From: Sideroxydans sp.
Lineage (GTDB): Bacteria > Pseudomonadota > Gammaproteobacteria > Burkholderiales > Gallionellaceae
NCBI GenBank assembly: GCA_027310665.1
Contig: DAIDAJ010000020.1
Location: 1 to 44,390 of the forward strand
Direction of reading: 5' to 3'
DNA: 44,390 nucleotides
Shown piece after piece: positions 32,475 through 42,211 of the stretch. The notes under the pieces are model-generated. The model had not been told where the DNA came from and made no database searches. It was given only the letters and a program-made list of their open reading frames with translations. Positions within the stretch are counted from its first letter, which is position 1. Every line of letters starts with the position of its first letter. The position numbers and the translations under genes were made by a program.

Positions 32475-33608
32475 ATGACGGATTATCCGCAATCCCTGCC
32501 ACAAAAGTCAAAGAAGCCCCTTGTGCACGGCATCTTTTATTGGTCGCTGGTGCGCGAGTTCGCGAGCACCGGATTGCTGGTGTCCTCCGTCTTGCTCGGT
32601 ATCGTCGTGTTCACCCAGTTGATCCGCCTGCTGGGCGAGTCTGTCAGCGGGGTGCTGGCGGTGGACGGAGTTGTGGCGATGCTGGGTTTTACTTCATTCA
32701 GTTACCTGCCGGTGCTGCTCTCGATCAGTCTGTTCCTGTCGGTATTGTTGACCCTGTCGCGCAGTTACCGTGACAGCGAAATGGTGGTGTGGTTCACATC
32801 AGGCATCGGCCTGACGCGCTGGATACGGCCGGTGCTGGGTTATGCCATCCCGATCACCCTGGTGATCGCGTTGTTCAGCCTGTTGTTGTCGCCTTGGGCC
32901 TTGAACAAGGCGGATGAATTCAAGCGCAGGCTGGATAGCCGCGATGACGTTTCTGCCGCAACGCCGGGGGCGTTTCGCGAATCCAAGCAATCCGATCGCG
33001 TGTTCTTTCTGGAAGATGTGGATCCCCAGAAAAAGCGTGTAGGCAACATCTTCGTGCAGTCGATGCAGAATGGCAGGGAAGGCACGATGGTCGCCAAGGA
33101 GGGGTATCAGGAAACCGCACCGAACGGCGACCGCTTCCTGGTGATGCTGAACGGCACGCGTTATGAAGGTATTCCCGGTCAGGCGGATTTCAAGGTCGTG
33201 GAGTTCGAGCGATATGCCATGCGCATCGAACCTGCCGAACTGCGGCAGGAGGTACCCAACCTGAAGGCCTACCCCACGATGTATCTGCTGCAGAACCCGA
33301 CCTCATGGAACATGTCGGAATTGGAGTGGCGCATCGGCTTGCCGCTCAGTGCATTGATCCTGTCCCTGCTGGCCATCCCCTTGAGTTATGTCAATCCGCG
33401 TGCGGGGCGTTCGCTCAACCTGATTTCCGCGATGGTGATCTACATGTTCTACAACAACATGATCAGCGTGACCAACTCCTGGGTCGGGCGCGGCAATATC
33501 AGTGTGGCCACGGGTATGTTGGGGATACACATGCTGATGTTCATGGTGATGCTCATATTCTTTTACCATCGCTCCTCGCCTTCTTCATGGCGGAGGCTGA
33601 GACGATGA
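32475..33608 (+). CDS. lptF: LPS export ABC transporter permease LptF
   Basis: 377 residues from ATG 32475, six predicted membrane segments (three at each end) around a periplasmic beta-jellyroll (~140-280). Marks: LVREFASTGLLVSSVLLGIV, SRSYRDSEMVVWFTSGIGLT, FFLEDVDPQKKRVGNIFVQS and WRIGLPLSALILSLLAIPLS. With LptG and LptB it extracts LPS from the inner membrane. It overlaps lptG by ATGA. Confidence 0.94.
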   Translation: MTDYPQSLPQKSKKPLVHGIFYWSLVREFASTGLLVSSVLLGIVVFTQLIRLLGESVSGVLAVDGVVAMLGFTSFSYLPVLLSISLFLSVLLTLSRSYRDSEMVVWFTSGIGLTRWIRPVLGYAIPITLVIALFSLLLSPWALNKADEFKRRLDSRDDVSAATPGAFRESKQSDRVFFLEDVDPQKKRVGNIFVQSMQNGREGTMVAKEGYQETAPNGDRFLVMLNGTRYEGIPGQADFKVVEFERYAMRIEPAELRQEVPNLKAYPTMYLLQNPTSWNMSELEWRIGLPLSALILSLLAIPLSYVNPRAGRSLNLISAMVIYMFYNNMISVTNSWVGRGNISVATGMLGIHMLMFMVMLIFFYHRSSPSSWRRLRR

Positions 33609-34681
33609 AGCTGCTCACCCGTTATCTCGGGCGCGAGATATACGCCAGCATTGCGCTGGTGTTCGCGGCGCTCATCATGCTGTTCGCCCTGCTGGACCTG
33701 ATCAACGAGTTGAGCTCGATGGGGCGCGGCGACTACCGTCTGGGATATGTGCTGTTGTTTGTGGTGCTGACCATACCCGGACATATTTATGAATTGTTTC
33801 CTGTGGCGGTGCTGATCGGGACGATCTTTGCCATGGTACAGATGGCCGCGAATTCGGAATTGACGGTGTACCGCAGTTCTGGCGTCTCCCTCAGGCAAAT
33901 GATCGCCGCGCTGCTCAAGATCGGGTTGCCGCTGGTGGTGCTGTGTTTCCTGTTTGGCGAGGTCATCGCCCCGCCGAGCGAGCGCATGGCACAGGAATTG
34001 CGGCTGAAGGCGCAGAATGCAAAAGTCTCGGTGAAGGAGTTCAGGTCGGGAGTCTGGGCAAAAGACGAGCACAGCTTCATCAATGTCAAGAGTGTGTTGC
34101 CGGACACTTCCCTGCTGGACGTGAGTATTTACGAGTTCGATGAGCGATACCACTTGCGCAGCATCACGTCTGCCGAGCGGGCCTCGTATCTGGAAGATAC
34201 TCGCTGGCAACTCGAAGGTGTGAGGGAAACGCGTTTCGATAACCGGAGTGCTTCCGTCGACAACCGGCCGGTCGCGGAATGGCATTCCACTTTGAATCCC
34301 GACATCCTGAGCGTGCTGCTGGTGGTACCCGAGCAGATGTCGGCGTGGAATTTATATCAATATACCGGGCATTTGCGCGAGAACCATCAGAAGACAGTAC
34401 GATACGAGATTGCGATGTGGAACAAGCTGGTCTATCCGTTTGCGGTACTGGTGATGATGTTGCTGGCTTTGCCGTTTTCTGCCTATCAGCGGCGGGAGGG
34501 CGGTATCAGCGGCAAGATTTTCATGGGTATCGTGCTGGGCTTGAGCTTTCACTTCGTCGGCAGGCTGTTTGCCAACGTGGGCGCCTTGAATGAATGGTCG
34601 CCCGTGCTGAGTGCCACGGCGATGAGCTGGATGTTCCTGGCACTGGCCTTGGGAATGCTCTGGCGTACCGAGCGGCGCTGA
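33605..34681 (+). CDS. lptG: LPS export ABC transporter permease LptG
   Basis: 358 residues, start ATG overlapping the lptF stop codon. Same layout as LptF: TM segments near ALVFAALIMLFALLDLINEL, the coupling stretch NSELTVYRSSGVSLRQMIAA, the periplasmic domain, and a C-terminal bundle (MWNKLVYPFAVLVMMLLALP). Works with LptF as the heterodimeric permease. It ends 6 bases from the convergent DUF3106 gene with no terminator between them. Confidence 0.94.
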   Translation: MKLLTRYLGREIYASIALVFAALIMLFALLDLINELSSMGRGDYRLGYVLLFVVLTIPGHIYELFPVAVLIGTIFAMVQMAANSELTVYRSSGVSLRQMIAALLKIGLPLVVLCFLFGEVIAPPSERMAQELRLKAQNAKVSVKEFRSGVWAKDEHSFINVKSVLPDTSLLDVSIYEFDERYHLRSITSAERASYLEDTRWQLEGVRETRFDNRSASVDNRPVAEWHSTLNPDILSVLLVVPEQMSAWNLYQYTGHLRENHQKTVRYEIAMWNKLVYPFAVLVMMLLALPFSAYQRREGGISGKIFMGIVLGLSFHFVGRLFANVGALNEWSPVLSATAMSWMFLALALGMLWRTERR

Positions 34682-34687
34682 TCGGTA

Positions 34688-35083
34688 TTATTGGGCCGGA
34701 CTGGTCGGCGGGACTCCGCTGGCTGCCTGCTGTTCGCGAACCATTTTTTTCACGGCCTCGCGCTTTTCTGCCGGCAATTTCTTGTATGCCTTGTACTTTT
34801 CCCTGGCACGCTTGCGTTGTTCCGGGGTCAGTTTGCTCCATGCTTCCAGGCGCGAATGCAGCCGTTGCTGTTGCTGCGCATTGAGCTTGGGATAACGTTG
34901 GGCATATGACAGAAAATTGGCTTGTTGCTGTTCGGACAATGAATTCCATGTGCCGGACAACGGGGCAAGCGCTTCTTTTTGCTGAGGGTTCAGCGTCTCC
35001 CACGGTTTGGCATGGGCTGATATCGGCAGGCAGGCGGCGGTAAAAAACAGCGCTATCAGGCAATTTCGAAGCAGAGCAGGCAT
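34688..35083 (-). CDS. DUF3106 periplasmic protein
   Basis: 131 residues with a signal peptide (LIALFFTAACLPISAHA). The mature part is a run of repeated short helices with W-x-x-L and L-x-x-Q-Q/E-x-x (PWETLNPQQKEALAPLSGTW; WSKLTPEQRKRAREKYKAYK), the DUF3106 pattern. It is last in an operon with the sigma factor and DUF3619 genes, an arrangement conserved in betaproteobacteria. It may act in envelope stress sensing in the manner of CpxP/Spy-like helical proteins (inference). Confidence 0.85.
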   Translation of the reverse strand: MPALLRNCLIALFFTAACLPISAHAKPWETLNPQQKEALAPLSGTWNSLSEQQQANFLSYAQRYPKLNAQQQQRLHSRLEAWSKLTPEQRKRAREKYKAYKKLPAEKREAVKKMVREQQAASGVPPTSPAQ

Positions 35084-35101
35084 CAGGATGTCCGTAAGCG
35101 G

Positions 35102-35437
35102 CTAATCGACAAACATGTCAACGGGCAGATCGTCCGTCAAGATGGCGATATCAATGTCGCTGTGATCGTGTTCGTACGTGCGCTCCCAGTAGGTCAGGTT
35201 GATCACCAGCAGGGACGCGACGACGCCAACGATGATCCAATTGAGCGCGCGCTGGGAAAGCTGCAACTGGCCATGCAGCAAGCCGTTACGGCTTACCCAA
35301 ATGGTGGAGGCAACCCGCTGATTTTGCAGGGCATGCTGACGCGCCGTACGGAGTTGGTTGACGGTGGGCCGATCCAGTTGCTGGGCAGCCCGGTTCAGCA
35401 GGCCTCCGATTTCCTTGTTGGATAATTTGATCTTCAT
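35102..35437 (-). CDS. DUF3619 membrane protein, probable anti-sigma factor
   Basis: 111 residues: a cytosolic helical N-terminal part (IGGLLNRAAQQLDRPTVNQL), one membrane segment (LNWIIVGVVASLLVINLTYW), and a short acidic periplasmic tail (HDHSDIDIAILTDDLPVDMF). It overlaps the ECF sigma gene by ATGA and follows it directly. Topology and position fit an anti-sigma factor, though the DUF3619 family has no proven role that I can cite. Confidence 0.82.
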   Translation of the reverse strand: MKIKLSNKEIGGLLNRAAQQLDRPTVNQLRTARQHALQNQRVASTIWVSRNGLLHGQLQLSQRALNWIIVGVVASLLVINLTYWERTYEHDHSDIDIAILTDDLPVDMFVD

Positions 35438-36042
35438 GATAGGTCTATCCCCCGTTCTTTAAGTATTGCGGCAAGCGCGTGAGTGGCGCGCGAGCAGTGC
35501 GTCTTCACACTGCCTTCGGAACAACCCATGACTGCTGCTGTCTCCGCAGTGTCCATTTCCTCCCAGTAACGCAGCAGGAAGGCTTCGCGTTGACGAGCCG
35601 GCAGTTTTGCCAGCGCTTCCTCGATTGCCGCGATAAGCTGCGATTGCGCCAATTCCGCCTCCGGGCGTGCCGGCTGGCTGGCGTTATCTTCATCCTGCAG
35701 GGTGTCGAGCGGGTCGAAATCCTCCCCTTCGCTTTGCGGGCTGAGCGAAGACATCAGCGTCGTCCAGAACGAGCGTACCTTCTGGCGGCGGTAATAGTCG
35801 CGTATGGTGTTTTGCAGGATACGCTGGAACAGCATGGGGTATTCTTCCGCCGGATGGTCGCCGTAGCGCTCGGCGAGCTTCATCATCGCATCCTGCACGA
35901 TATCCAGCGCCACATGCTCGTCGCGCACGGCATATTGCGCCTGCTTGTAGGCGCGCCGTTCGACCTGGACGAGGAATTCGGAAAGTTGCTGTGGCGTGGA
36001 CAGTTTCGGTGACTCCGGGATGTTCGGCGCGGATACTAGCAA
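35434..36042 (-). CDS. ECF-type RNA polymerase sigma factor
   Basis: 202 residues. Region 2 is visible as AVRDEHVALDIVQDAMMKLA with YPMLFQRILQNTIRDYYRRQ, and region 4 as LPARQREAFLLRYWEEMDTA and GCSEGSVKTHCSRATHAL. A Q/E/D-rich linker separates them. It directs transcription of a small regulon, probably envelope-related, given the DUF3619 and DUF3106 partners. The frame starts with TTG at 36042 because a stop codon lies just upstream; no ATG start is available nearby, so the exact start is uncertain. It is divergent from ilvB. Confidence 0.88.
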   Translation of the reverse strand: MLVSAPNIPESPKLSTPQQLSEFLVQVERRAYKQAQYAVRDEHVALDIVQDAMMKLAERYGDHPAEEYPMLFQRILQNTIRDYYRRQKVRSFWTTLMSSLSPQSEGEDFDPLDTLQDEDNASQPARPEAELAQSQLIAAIEEALAKLPARQREAFLLRYWEEMDTAETAAVMGCSEGSVKTHCSRATHALAAILKERGIDLS

Positions 36043-36090
36043 ATTCCCGCGTCAAATAGGGATTTTGCCGTTCCTGACGCGCTGCAGGGG

Positions 36091-36119
36091 TTGACCAAAA
36101 CGCGGCCAGCCTTTATCTT
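36091..36119 (+). promoter_or_regulatory. Putative sigma-70 promoter for the ilv operon
   Basis: TTGACC (36091-36096) and TATCTT (36114-36119) with 17-base spacing, 39 bases before the ilvB start. The short leader leaves no room for a peptide-type attenuator, and no leader ORF rich in branched-chain codons is visible. Confidence 0.5.
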
Positions 36120-36157
36120 GCGCGGTCTTTCATTTGATTTATCAAGGTAGCGTGTTC

Positions 36158-37864
36158 ATGGAACTGACAGGCGCAGAAATAACCATCCGCTGTTTGCAGG
36201 AGGAAGGGGTCGAATATGTTTTCGGCTACCCCGGCGGCGCGGTGCTTTTTATCTACGATGAGCTGTTCAAACAGGAACAGGTCAAGCATGTGCTGGTGCG
36301 TCACGAGCAGGCAGCTGTGCACGCTGCCGACGGCTATGCACGCTCCACCGACAAGGTCGGCGTGGCGCTGGTGACTTCCGGCCCCGGCGTGACCAATGCC
36401 GTCACCGGCATCGCCACCGCTTACATGGACTCCATCCCGCTGGTCGTGATCAGCGGCCAGGTACCCACCAGCTATATCGGTGAAGACGCCTTCCAGGAGG
36501 TGGATACGGTTGGCATCACGCGTCCCTGCGTTAAACACAACTTCCTGGTCAAGGATGTCAGGGACATTGCCAGCACGATGAAGAAGGCTTTCTATCTGGC
36601 AAAGAGCGGACGCCCCGGCCCGGTATTGGTGGATATTCCCAAAGACGTGTCACAGCAGAAGACGGAATACTCCTATCCCGCGACGGTCAATATCCGCTCA
36701 TATACCCCGCAGACCCATGGCGATATCGGGCAGATCAAGCGCGCAGCCCAGCTGCTGCTGGAAGCCAAGCGCCCGATGGTGTACGCGGGCGGCGGCGTAG
36801 TGCTGTCCGACGCGTCAAAACAACTGACCGAACTTGTGCGCCTGCTGGGTGTGCCCTGTACCAACACGCTGATGGGGCTGGGCGGCTATCCGGCTGACGA
36901 CAAGCAATTCGTCGGCATGCTCGGCATGCACGGCACTTACGAGGCCAACCTCGGCATGCAGAACTGCGATGTGCTGCTCGCCGTGGGCGCGCGTTTCGAC
37001 GACCGCGTGATCGGCAATGTCGGCCATTTCAATTCGGTGCCGCGCAAGATCATCCATATCGACATCGACCCGGCGTCGATCTCCAAGCGCGTGAAGGTGG
37101 ACGTGCCTATCGTTGGAGACGTGGCGCATGTGCTTGCCGACCTGCTCTCCGTGCTGAACAGCAGCAAGCAAAAACCCGATGCGGCGGCACTGAAGGACTG
37201 GTGGAAACAGATCGACGAGTGGCGCGGCGCGAATTCGCTCGCATACAAGAATTCGAGCGAAGTCATCAAGCCGCAATACGTGATCGAGCAGCTGCACAAG
37301 CTGACGCATGGCGATGCTTTCGTGACTTCGGACGTGGGACAGCACCAGATGTGGGCCGCTCAGTACTACAAGTTCAATCATCCGCGTCGCTGGATCAACT
37401 CCGGCGGCCTGGGCACGATGGGCTTCGGCCTGCCGGCCGCGATGGGGGTGCAGTTGGCGCATCCGGGTGCTCCGGTTGCTTGCGTGACGGGCGAAGGCAG
37501 CATCCAGATGAACATCCAGGAGCTCTCCACCTGCAAGCAATATCAGTTGCCCATCAAGATCATTGCGCTGAACAACCGCTATCTGGGCATGGTGCGCCAG
37601 TGGCAGGAGTTCTTCCACGGCAACCGTTACTCCCATTCCTACATGGATGCGTTGCCCGATTTCGTGAAACTGGCTGAAGCCTACGGGCATGTCGGCATCC
37701 TGGTGGAAAAGCCCTCCGATGTGGAAGGCGCGCTGAAAGAGGCTTTCGCACGCAAGGACGAGCTGGTATTCCTGGATTTCCGCACCGACATGACGGAGAA
37801 CGTGTATCCCATGGTTCCCGGCGGAAAAGGCCTGTCCGAAGTGATTCTGGCGGAGGACCTGTGA
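36158..37864 (+). CDS. ilvB: Acetolactate synthase large subunit
   Basis: 568 residues from ATG 36158 (MELTGAEITIRCLQEEGVEY). ThDP enzyme: catalytic Glu in VRHEQAAVHAADGYAR, FAD region FGYPGGAVLF, and ThDP/Mg motif CVTGEGSIQMNIQEL ... LNNRYLGMVRQWQ. GEG replaces the more usual GDG, which is common in betaproteobacterial enzymes. Condenses pyruvate with pyruvate or 2-oxobutyrate, the first common step to valine, leucine and isoleucine. It overlaps the small-subunit gene. Confidence 0.96.
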   Translation: MELTGAEITIRCLQEEGVEYVFGYPGGAVLFIYDELFKQEQVKHVLVRHEQAAVHAADGYARSTDKVGVALVTSGPGVTNAVTGIATAYMDSIPLVVISGQVPTSYIGEDAFQEVDTVGITRPCVKHNFLVKDVRDIASTMKKAFYLAKSGRPGPVLVDIPKDVSQQKTEYSYPATVNIRSYTPQTHGDIGQIKRAAQLLLEAKRPMVYAGGGVVLSDASKQLTELVRLLGVPCTNTLMGLGGYPADDKQFVGMLGMHGTYEANLGMQNCDVLLAVGARFDDRVIGNVGHFNSVPRKIIHIDIDPASISKRVKVDVPIVGDVAHVLADLLSVLNSSKQKPDAAALKDWWKQIDEWRGANSLAYKNSSEVIKPQYVIEQLHKLTHGDAFVTSDVGQHQMWAAQYYKFNHPRRWINSGGLGTMGFGLPAAMGVQLAHPGAPVACVTGEGSIQMNIQELSTCKQYQLPIKIIALNNRYLGMVRQWQEFFHGNRYSHSYMDALPDFVKLAEAYGHVGILVEKPSDVEGALKEAFARKDELVFLDFRTDMTENVYPMVPGGKGLSEVILAEDL

Positions 37865-38355
37865 TGCGACATATCATTTCTTTGTTGATGGAGAACGAAG
37901 CTGGTGCGCTGTCTCGCGTTGCAGGCCTGTTCTCGGCGCGCGGCTATAACATCGAATCGCTCAATGTGGCGCCGACCGAGGATCCGACCATGTCGCGCAT
38001 GACCATCGTCACCAGCGGTTCCGACGAGGTGATCGAGCAGATCAACAAGCAGCTGAACAAGCTGGTCGACGTCGTTTCGGTGATGGACCTGAGCGACGGC
38101 GATCATATCGAGCGCGAACTGATGCTCGTCAAGGTGCATGCGATGGGAGAAGCGCGCGAGGAACTGAAGCGTATCGCCGACATCTTCCGCGGCCGCATCA
38201 TCGATGTCTCGGACAAGACCTACACCATCGAGCTGACCGGGTCGGGTTCGAAACTGGACAGCTTCCTGCAGGCGATCGACCATAGCCTGATCCTGGAAAC
38301 GGTGCGTACCGGTGCATCCGGTATCGGGCGCGGCGATCGTATTTTGAAGCTTTAA
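37864..38355 (+). CDS. ilvH: Acetolactate synthase regulatory small subunit
   Basis: 163 residues from ATG 37864, sharing its first base with the ilvB stop (TGATG). N-terminal ACT domain: MRHIISLLMENEAGALSRVA and GLFSARGYNIESLNVAPTED; C-terminal regulatory domain ends SGIGRGDRILKL. It activates the large subunit and gives valine feedback inhibition. Confidence 0.96.
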   Translation: MRHIISLLMENEAGALSRVAGLFSARGYNIESLNVAPTEDPTMSRMTIVTSGSDEVIEQINKQLNKLVDVVSVMDLSDGDHIERELMLVKVHAMGEAREELKRIADIFRGRIIDVSDKTYTIELTGSGSKLDSFLQAIDHSLILETVRTGASGIGRGDRILKL

Positions 38356-38359
38356 ACAG

Positions 38360-39428
<1,069 letters not shown>

Positions 39429-39434
39429 GACTCA

Positions 39435-39510
39435 GGATACGGGATACAGGAGACAGGGTAGTTCCTCTGCATCCTGTGTCTCGCAGTCCAAAATCCTGTA
39501 TCCCGAATCC
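39435..39510. repeat. GGATAC-type inverted repeat between ilvC and psd
   Basis: GGATACGGGATACAGGA (39435-39451) and TCCTGTATCCCGAATCC (39494-39510) are inverted copies with one mismatch. The right arm is followed by TGTATCCTGTA, a further partial unit. The pair fills almost the whole gap between ilvC and psd, leaving no visible ribosome-binding site for psd outside it. A related unit is inside valS. Confidence 0.7.
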
Positions 39511-39525
39511 TGTATCCTGTACCCC

Positions 39526-40164
39526 ATGAAAAACTATCCGCATCCCATCATCGCCCGCGAGGGGTGGCCGTTCCTGGCGATTTCCCTGGCTTTGGCCGTT
39601 GCTGCAACCGTCTGGTGCGCAACCTGGTCGATTCCACTGTGGATCATCTTCATATTCGTACTGCAATTCTTCCGTGACCCTGCACGCGAGATACCCCAGC
39701 AGGCGGGAGTGGTGCTGTCGCCCGCCGACGGTCGCGTCATCAAGGTCGAGCGCACGCAGGATCCGTATGCGCAACGCGATGCGATCCTGGTCAGCGTGTT
39801 CATGAACGTGTTCAATGTGCATTCCAATCGCAGCCCGGTCGACGGCAAGGTGGAGAAGATCGAGTATTTCCCGGGCAAGTTCGTCAATGCCGATCTGGAC
39901 AAGGCCTCTGCCGAGAACGAGCGTAATGCGGTGGTGCTGACGACGAACGACGGCCAGACCGTGACCTTTGTGCAGGTGGCAGGGCTGATCGCCCGCCGTA
40001 TTCTGTGCTACATCAAAGCGGGCGACGTGCTGACGCGCGGCCAGCGTTACGGATTCATCCGTTTCGGTTCCCGCGTGGATGTCTACCTGCCGCTGACGGC
40101 TACCGTAAAAGTCGCCATCGGTGATAAAGTGTCCGCCACCACAACCATCCTGGCGAAGCTCTGA
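39526..40164 (+). CDS. psd: Phosphatidylserine decarboxylase proenzyme (short type)
   Basis: 212 residues, the short archaeal-type PSD-B class. Two membrane segments near the N-terminus ([27 protein letters not shown]), [26 protein letters not shown], and the self-cleavage site FGSR (G181-S182), where Ser becomes the pyruvoyl group. Makes phosphatidylethanolamine from phosphatidylserine supplied by the next gene's product. Confidence 0.95.
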   Translation: MKNYPHPIIAREGWPFLAISLALAVAATVWCATWSIPLWIIFIFVLQFFRDPAREIPQQAGVVLSPADGRVIKVERTQDPYAQRDAILVSVFMNVFNVHSNRSPVDGKVEKIEYFPGKFVNADLDKASAENERNAVVLTTNDGQTVTFVQVAGLIARRILCYIKAGDVLTRGQRYGFIRFGSRVDVYLPLTATVKVAIGDKVSATTTILAKL

Positions 40165-40169
40165 GACCC

Positions 40170-40940
40170 ATGAACGAAGTAGAACAGCGCAAACATATGG
40201 ACTTACGTCGGCGCAGCATCTATCTGCTGCCCAACCTGTTCACCACGGCTGCGCTGTTTGCGGGGTTCTATGCCATCGTGCAGGCCATGAACGGCAAGTT
40301 CGAATATGCTGCCGTGGCCATTTTCATCGCCATGGTGCTGGACGGGCTGGATGGCCGCGTGGCGCGTCTGACGCACACCCAGAGCGAATTCGGCGCGGAA
40401 TACGACAGTCTGTCCGACATGGTGTCTTTCGGCGTCGCGCCTTCCATCCTGATGTACGAATGGGCGTTCCGCGATCTGGGCAAGTGGGGCTGGTTCGCCG
40501 CCTTCATTTTCTGTGCGGGCGCGGCATTGCGTCTGGCGCGCTTCAACACCAATATCGACGTGGTCGACAAACGCTACTTCCAGGGATTGCCCAGCCCGGC
40601 CGCCGCGGCCTTGGTGGCGGGATTCGTCTGGGTGATGCTGGACAACCATTTCACCGGCTTCGAGTTGCGCTGGTACGCGGCCTTGCTGACCGTGTTTGCC
40701 GGCCTGAGCATGGTGAGCAACCTCAAGTATTACAGTTTCAAGGCCGTCAACATGCGCAAGAGTGTGCCGTTCATCGTCATATTCCTGTTTGTGCTGTTCT
40801 TTATTTTTGTCGCGCAGGACCCGCCGCTTAATTTGTTCCTGCTGTTCTTCGGGTACTGCCTGTCCGGCTATGTGATGTGGCTGCTCGGATTGCGTAAACC
40901 GAAGCCGCCTGCACTTCCCGATTCCTCGACACCTCCCTGA
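40170..40940 (+). CDS. pssA: CDP-diacylglycerol-serine O-phosphatidyltransferase
   Basis: 256 residues, about eight membrane segments. The CDP-alcohol phosphatidyltransferase motif is complete: D58, D61-G62, A65-R66, G75, D79, D83 (LDGLDGRVARLTHTQSEFGA, then EYDSLSD). Makes phosphatidylserine from CDP-diacylglycerol and serine; Psd then decarboxylates it. It starts 5 bases after psd and ends before a terminator. Confidence 0.94.
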   Translation: MNEVEQRKHMDLRRRSIYLLPNLFTTAALFAGFYAIVQAMNGKFEYAAVAIFIAMVLDGLDGRVARLTHTQSEFGAEYDSLSDMVSFGVAPSILMYEWAFRDLGKWGWFAAFIFCAGAALRLARFNTNIDVVDKRYFQGLPSPAAAALVAGFVWVMLDNHFTGFELRWYAALLTVFAGLSMVSNLKYYSFKAVNMRKSVPFIVIFLFVLFFIFVAQDPPLNLFLLFFGYCLSGYVMWLLGLRKPKPPALPDSSTPP

Positions 40941-40951
40941 ACGTGAAAAAC

Positions 40952-40983
40952 CAGGGGCGCCCGGCTTCAACCGGACGCCCCTG
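40952..40983. terminator. Bidirectional terminator between pssA and the CBS gene
   Basis: CAGGGGCGCCCGG pairs with CCGGACGCCCCTG around a short CTTCAA loop (one bulge/mismatch). AAAAA precedes it on the + strand, giving T-tract on the minus strand transcript for the converging gene. Confidence 0.7.
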
Positions 40984-41002
40984 TGTCGTCGCCTGTCGAA
41001 TG

Positions 41003-41581
41003 CTACCTGGCGTGCGCCATCTTCTGTCGGCTGATCTCGGTCAAACGCAATATCTTCGCGGATGAGAACAAGCCGCGCAGCCGGGGTTGCTGTCCGGCCA
41101 TGACATCGAGCACAGGAAGGTGAGTCCTGCCTTTCTTCTGCAAGGCTTCAAGGACGTTTTGCACGTTCGCCTTTTCGATCTCGTGCAACTCGGCAACTAC
41201 CCAGTCCTTGGTGTGCTCCATGATGTCGCCGACTCGGATGTCCTTGTGGGTAACGCCTTTGTCCGAGAAACCGACGCTTTGCAGGTAGCGCATGGGCTTT
41301 TCGCCCATGATGTCGTAAGAGGTGATGGAGCCGAGCAGTCTGTCGGAACCCTTCTCCTTCACGAATGCGATACGCAGGCCGGCTACCTTCATCTTGTGCA
41401 AGGCGTCGTCTATGGTCTCGTCCGGATGAACCATGAACATCGCGCGCATCCGGAAATCCGTCATCACCGACAGAGCGGGATCCTTAAGGTCGACCTGCCA
41501 TGGCTCGTTGCTGGGCTCCAGTATCTCCTGGATATGCGATGAGGTCTTCAATACAAAAGGGTGGTGCTGTTGGTGCGGCAT
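41003..41581 (-). CDS. CBS-domain protein
   Basis: 192 residues; strong AAGGAG before ATG 41581. Tandem CBS domains: first around TDFRMRAMFMVHPDETIDDA and KEKGSDRLLGSITSYDIMGE, second around VGDIMEHTKDWVVAELHEIE and RTHLPVLDVMAGQQPRLRGL. CBS pairs bind adenine nucleotides and sense energy state; no effector domain is attached, so the partner is unknown. It converges on pssA across a terminator. Confidence 0.85.
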   Translation of the reverse strand: MPHQQHHPFVLKTSSHIQEILEPSNEPWQVDLKDPALSVMTDFRMRAMFMVHPDETIDDALHKMKVAGLRIAFVKEKGSDRLLGSITSYDIMGEKPMRYLQSVGFSDKGVTHKDIRVGDIMEHTKDWVVAELHEIEKANVQNVLEALQKKGRTHLPVLDVMAGQQPRLRGLFSSAKILRLTEISRQKMAHAR

Positions 41582-41673
41582 GGCGGTCTCCTTGTATCCA
41601 ATTGGCCTGCGAGAGGGATTTTATCCGCTTTTTGCCGTTGAGACCGCGCCATCCGGCCGGTGCCACTCACCGA

Positions 41674-42210
41674 TCAGGAGCGTTCCCAGAGCGTCTCGCG
41701 TTGATCCGCAGAACGATTGAGTGTCCTGCTCAGCACAAACAGCAGATCCGAGAGGCGGTTGAGATAGCGTAATCCTTCTTGGGGAACGGTCTCTCCGTGC
41801 ATCAGGTGCAAAAGGTCGCGCTCCGCGCGGCGCGCCACACTGCGTGCCACATGACATAGCGCCGCAGCGCGCGTACCGCAGGGCAGGATGAATTCCTTGA
41901 GCGGTGGCAGATCTGCGTTGAAGCGGCCGATGGCGGCATCCAGACGGGCAAGTTTGGCGGCATCGAACGCGGGCGCCCCGGGTGAGGCAAGCACCGCACC
42001 GAGGTCGAAGAGGTCGTTCTGGATACGGAGCAATTCAGAACGTGCGTCATCCGGCATGGTCTCGGCGAGCAGTACGCCGAGATGGCTGTTGAGTTCGTCC
42101 ACGCTGCCGATGGCGGTGATGCGTGCACAATCCTTCGCTACACGCGTACCGTCCGCCAATCCGGTCGTGCCGTCATCGCCGGTGCGAGTGGTTATTTTGC
42201 TGAGTCTCAT
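41674..42210 (-). CDS. Cob(I)alamin adenosyltransferase, PduO type
   Basis: 178 residues; GGAGAAACAGTGAC upstream of ATG 42210. Motifs: TRTGDDGTTGLADGTRVAKD, SVDELNSHLGVLLAE, LFDLGAVLASPG and a terminal ARSVARRAERDLLHL plus RYLNRLSDLLFVLSRTLNR. Transfers adenosyl from ATP to cob(I)alamin to make coenzyme B12. It starts one base after the DUF1841 stop codon. Confidence 0.93.
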   Translation of the reverse strand: MRLSKITTRTGDDGTTGLADGTRVAKDCARITAIGSVDELNSHLGVLLAETMPDDARSELLRIQNDLFDLGAVLASPGAPAFDAAKLARLDAAIGRFNADLPPLKEFILPCGTRAAALCHVARSVARRAERDLLHLMHGETVPQEGLRYLNRLSDLLFVLSRTLNRSADQRETLWERS

Positions 42211-42211
42211 G

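Noticed and set aside
36043..36157. Attenuator or leader peptide for ilvB
   Set aside because: The leader from the predicted promoter is only about 30 bases, with no run of Ile/Val/Leu codons and no terminator-antiterminator pair.
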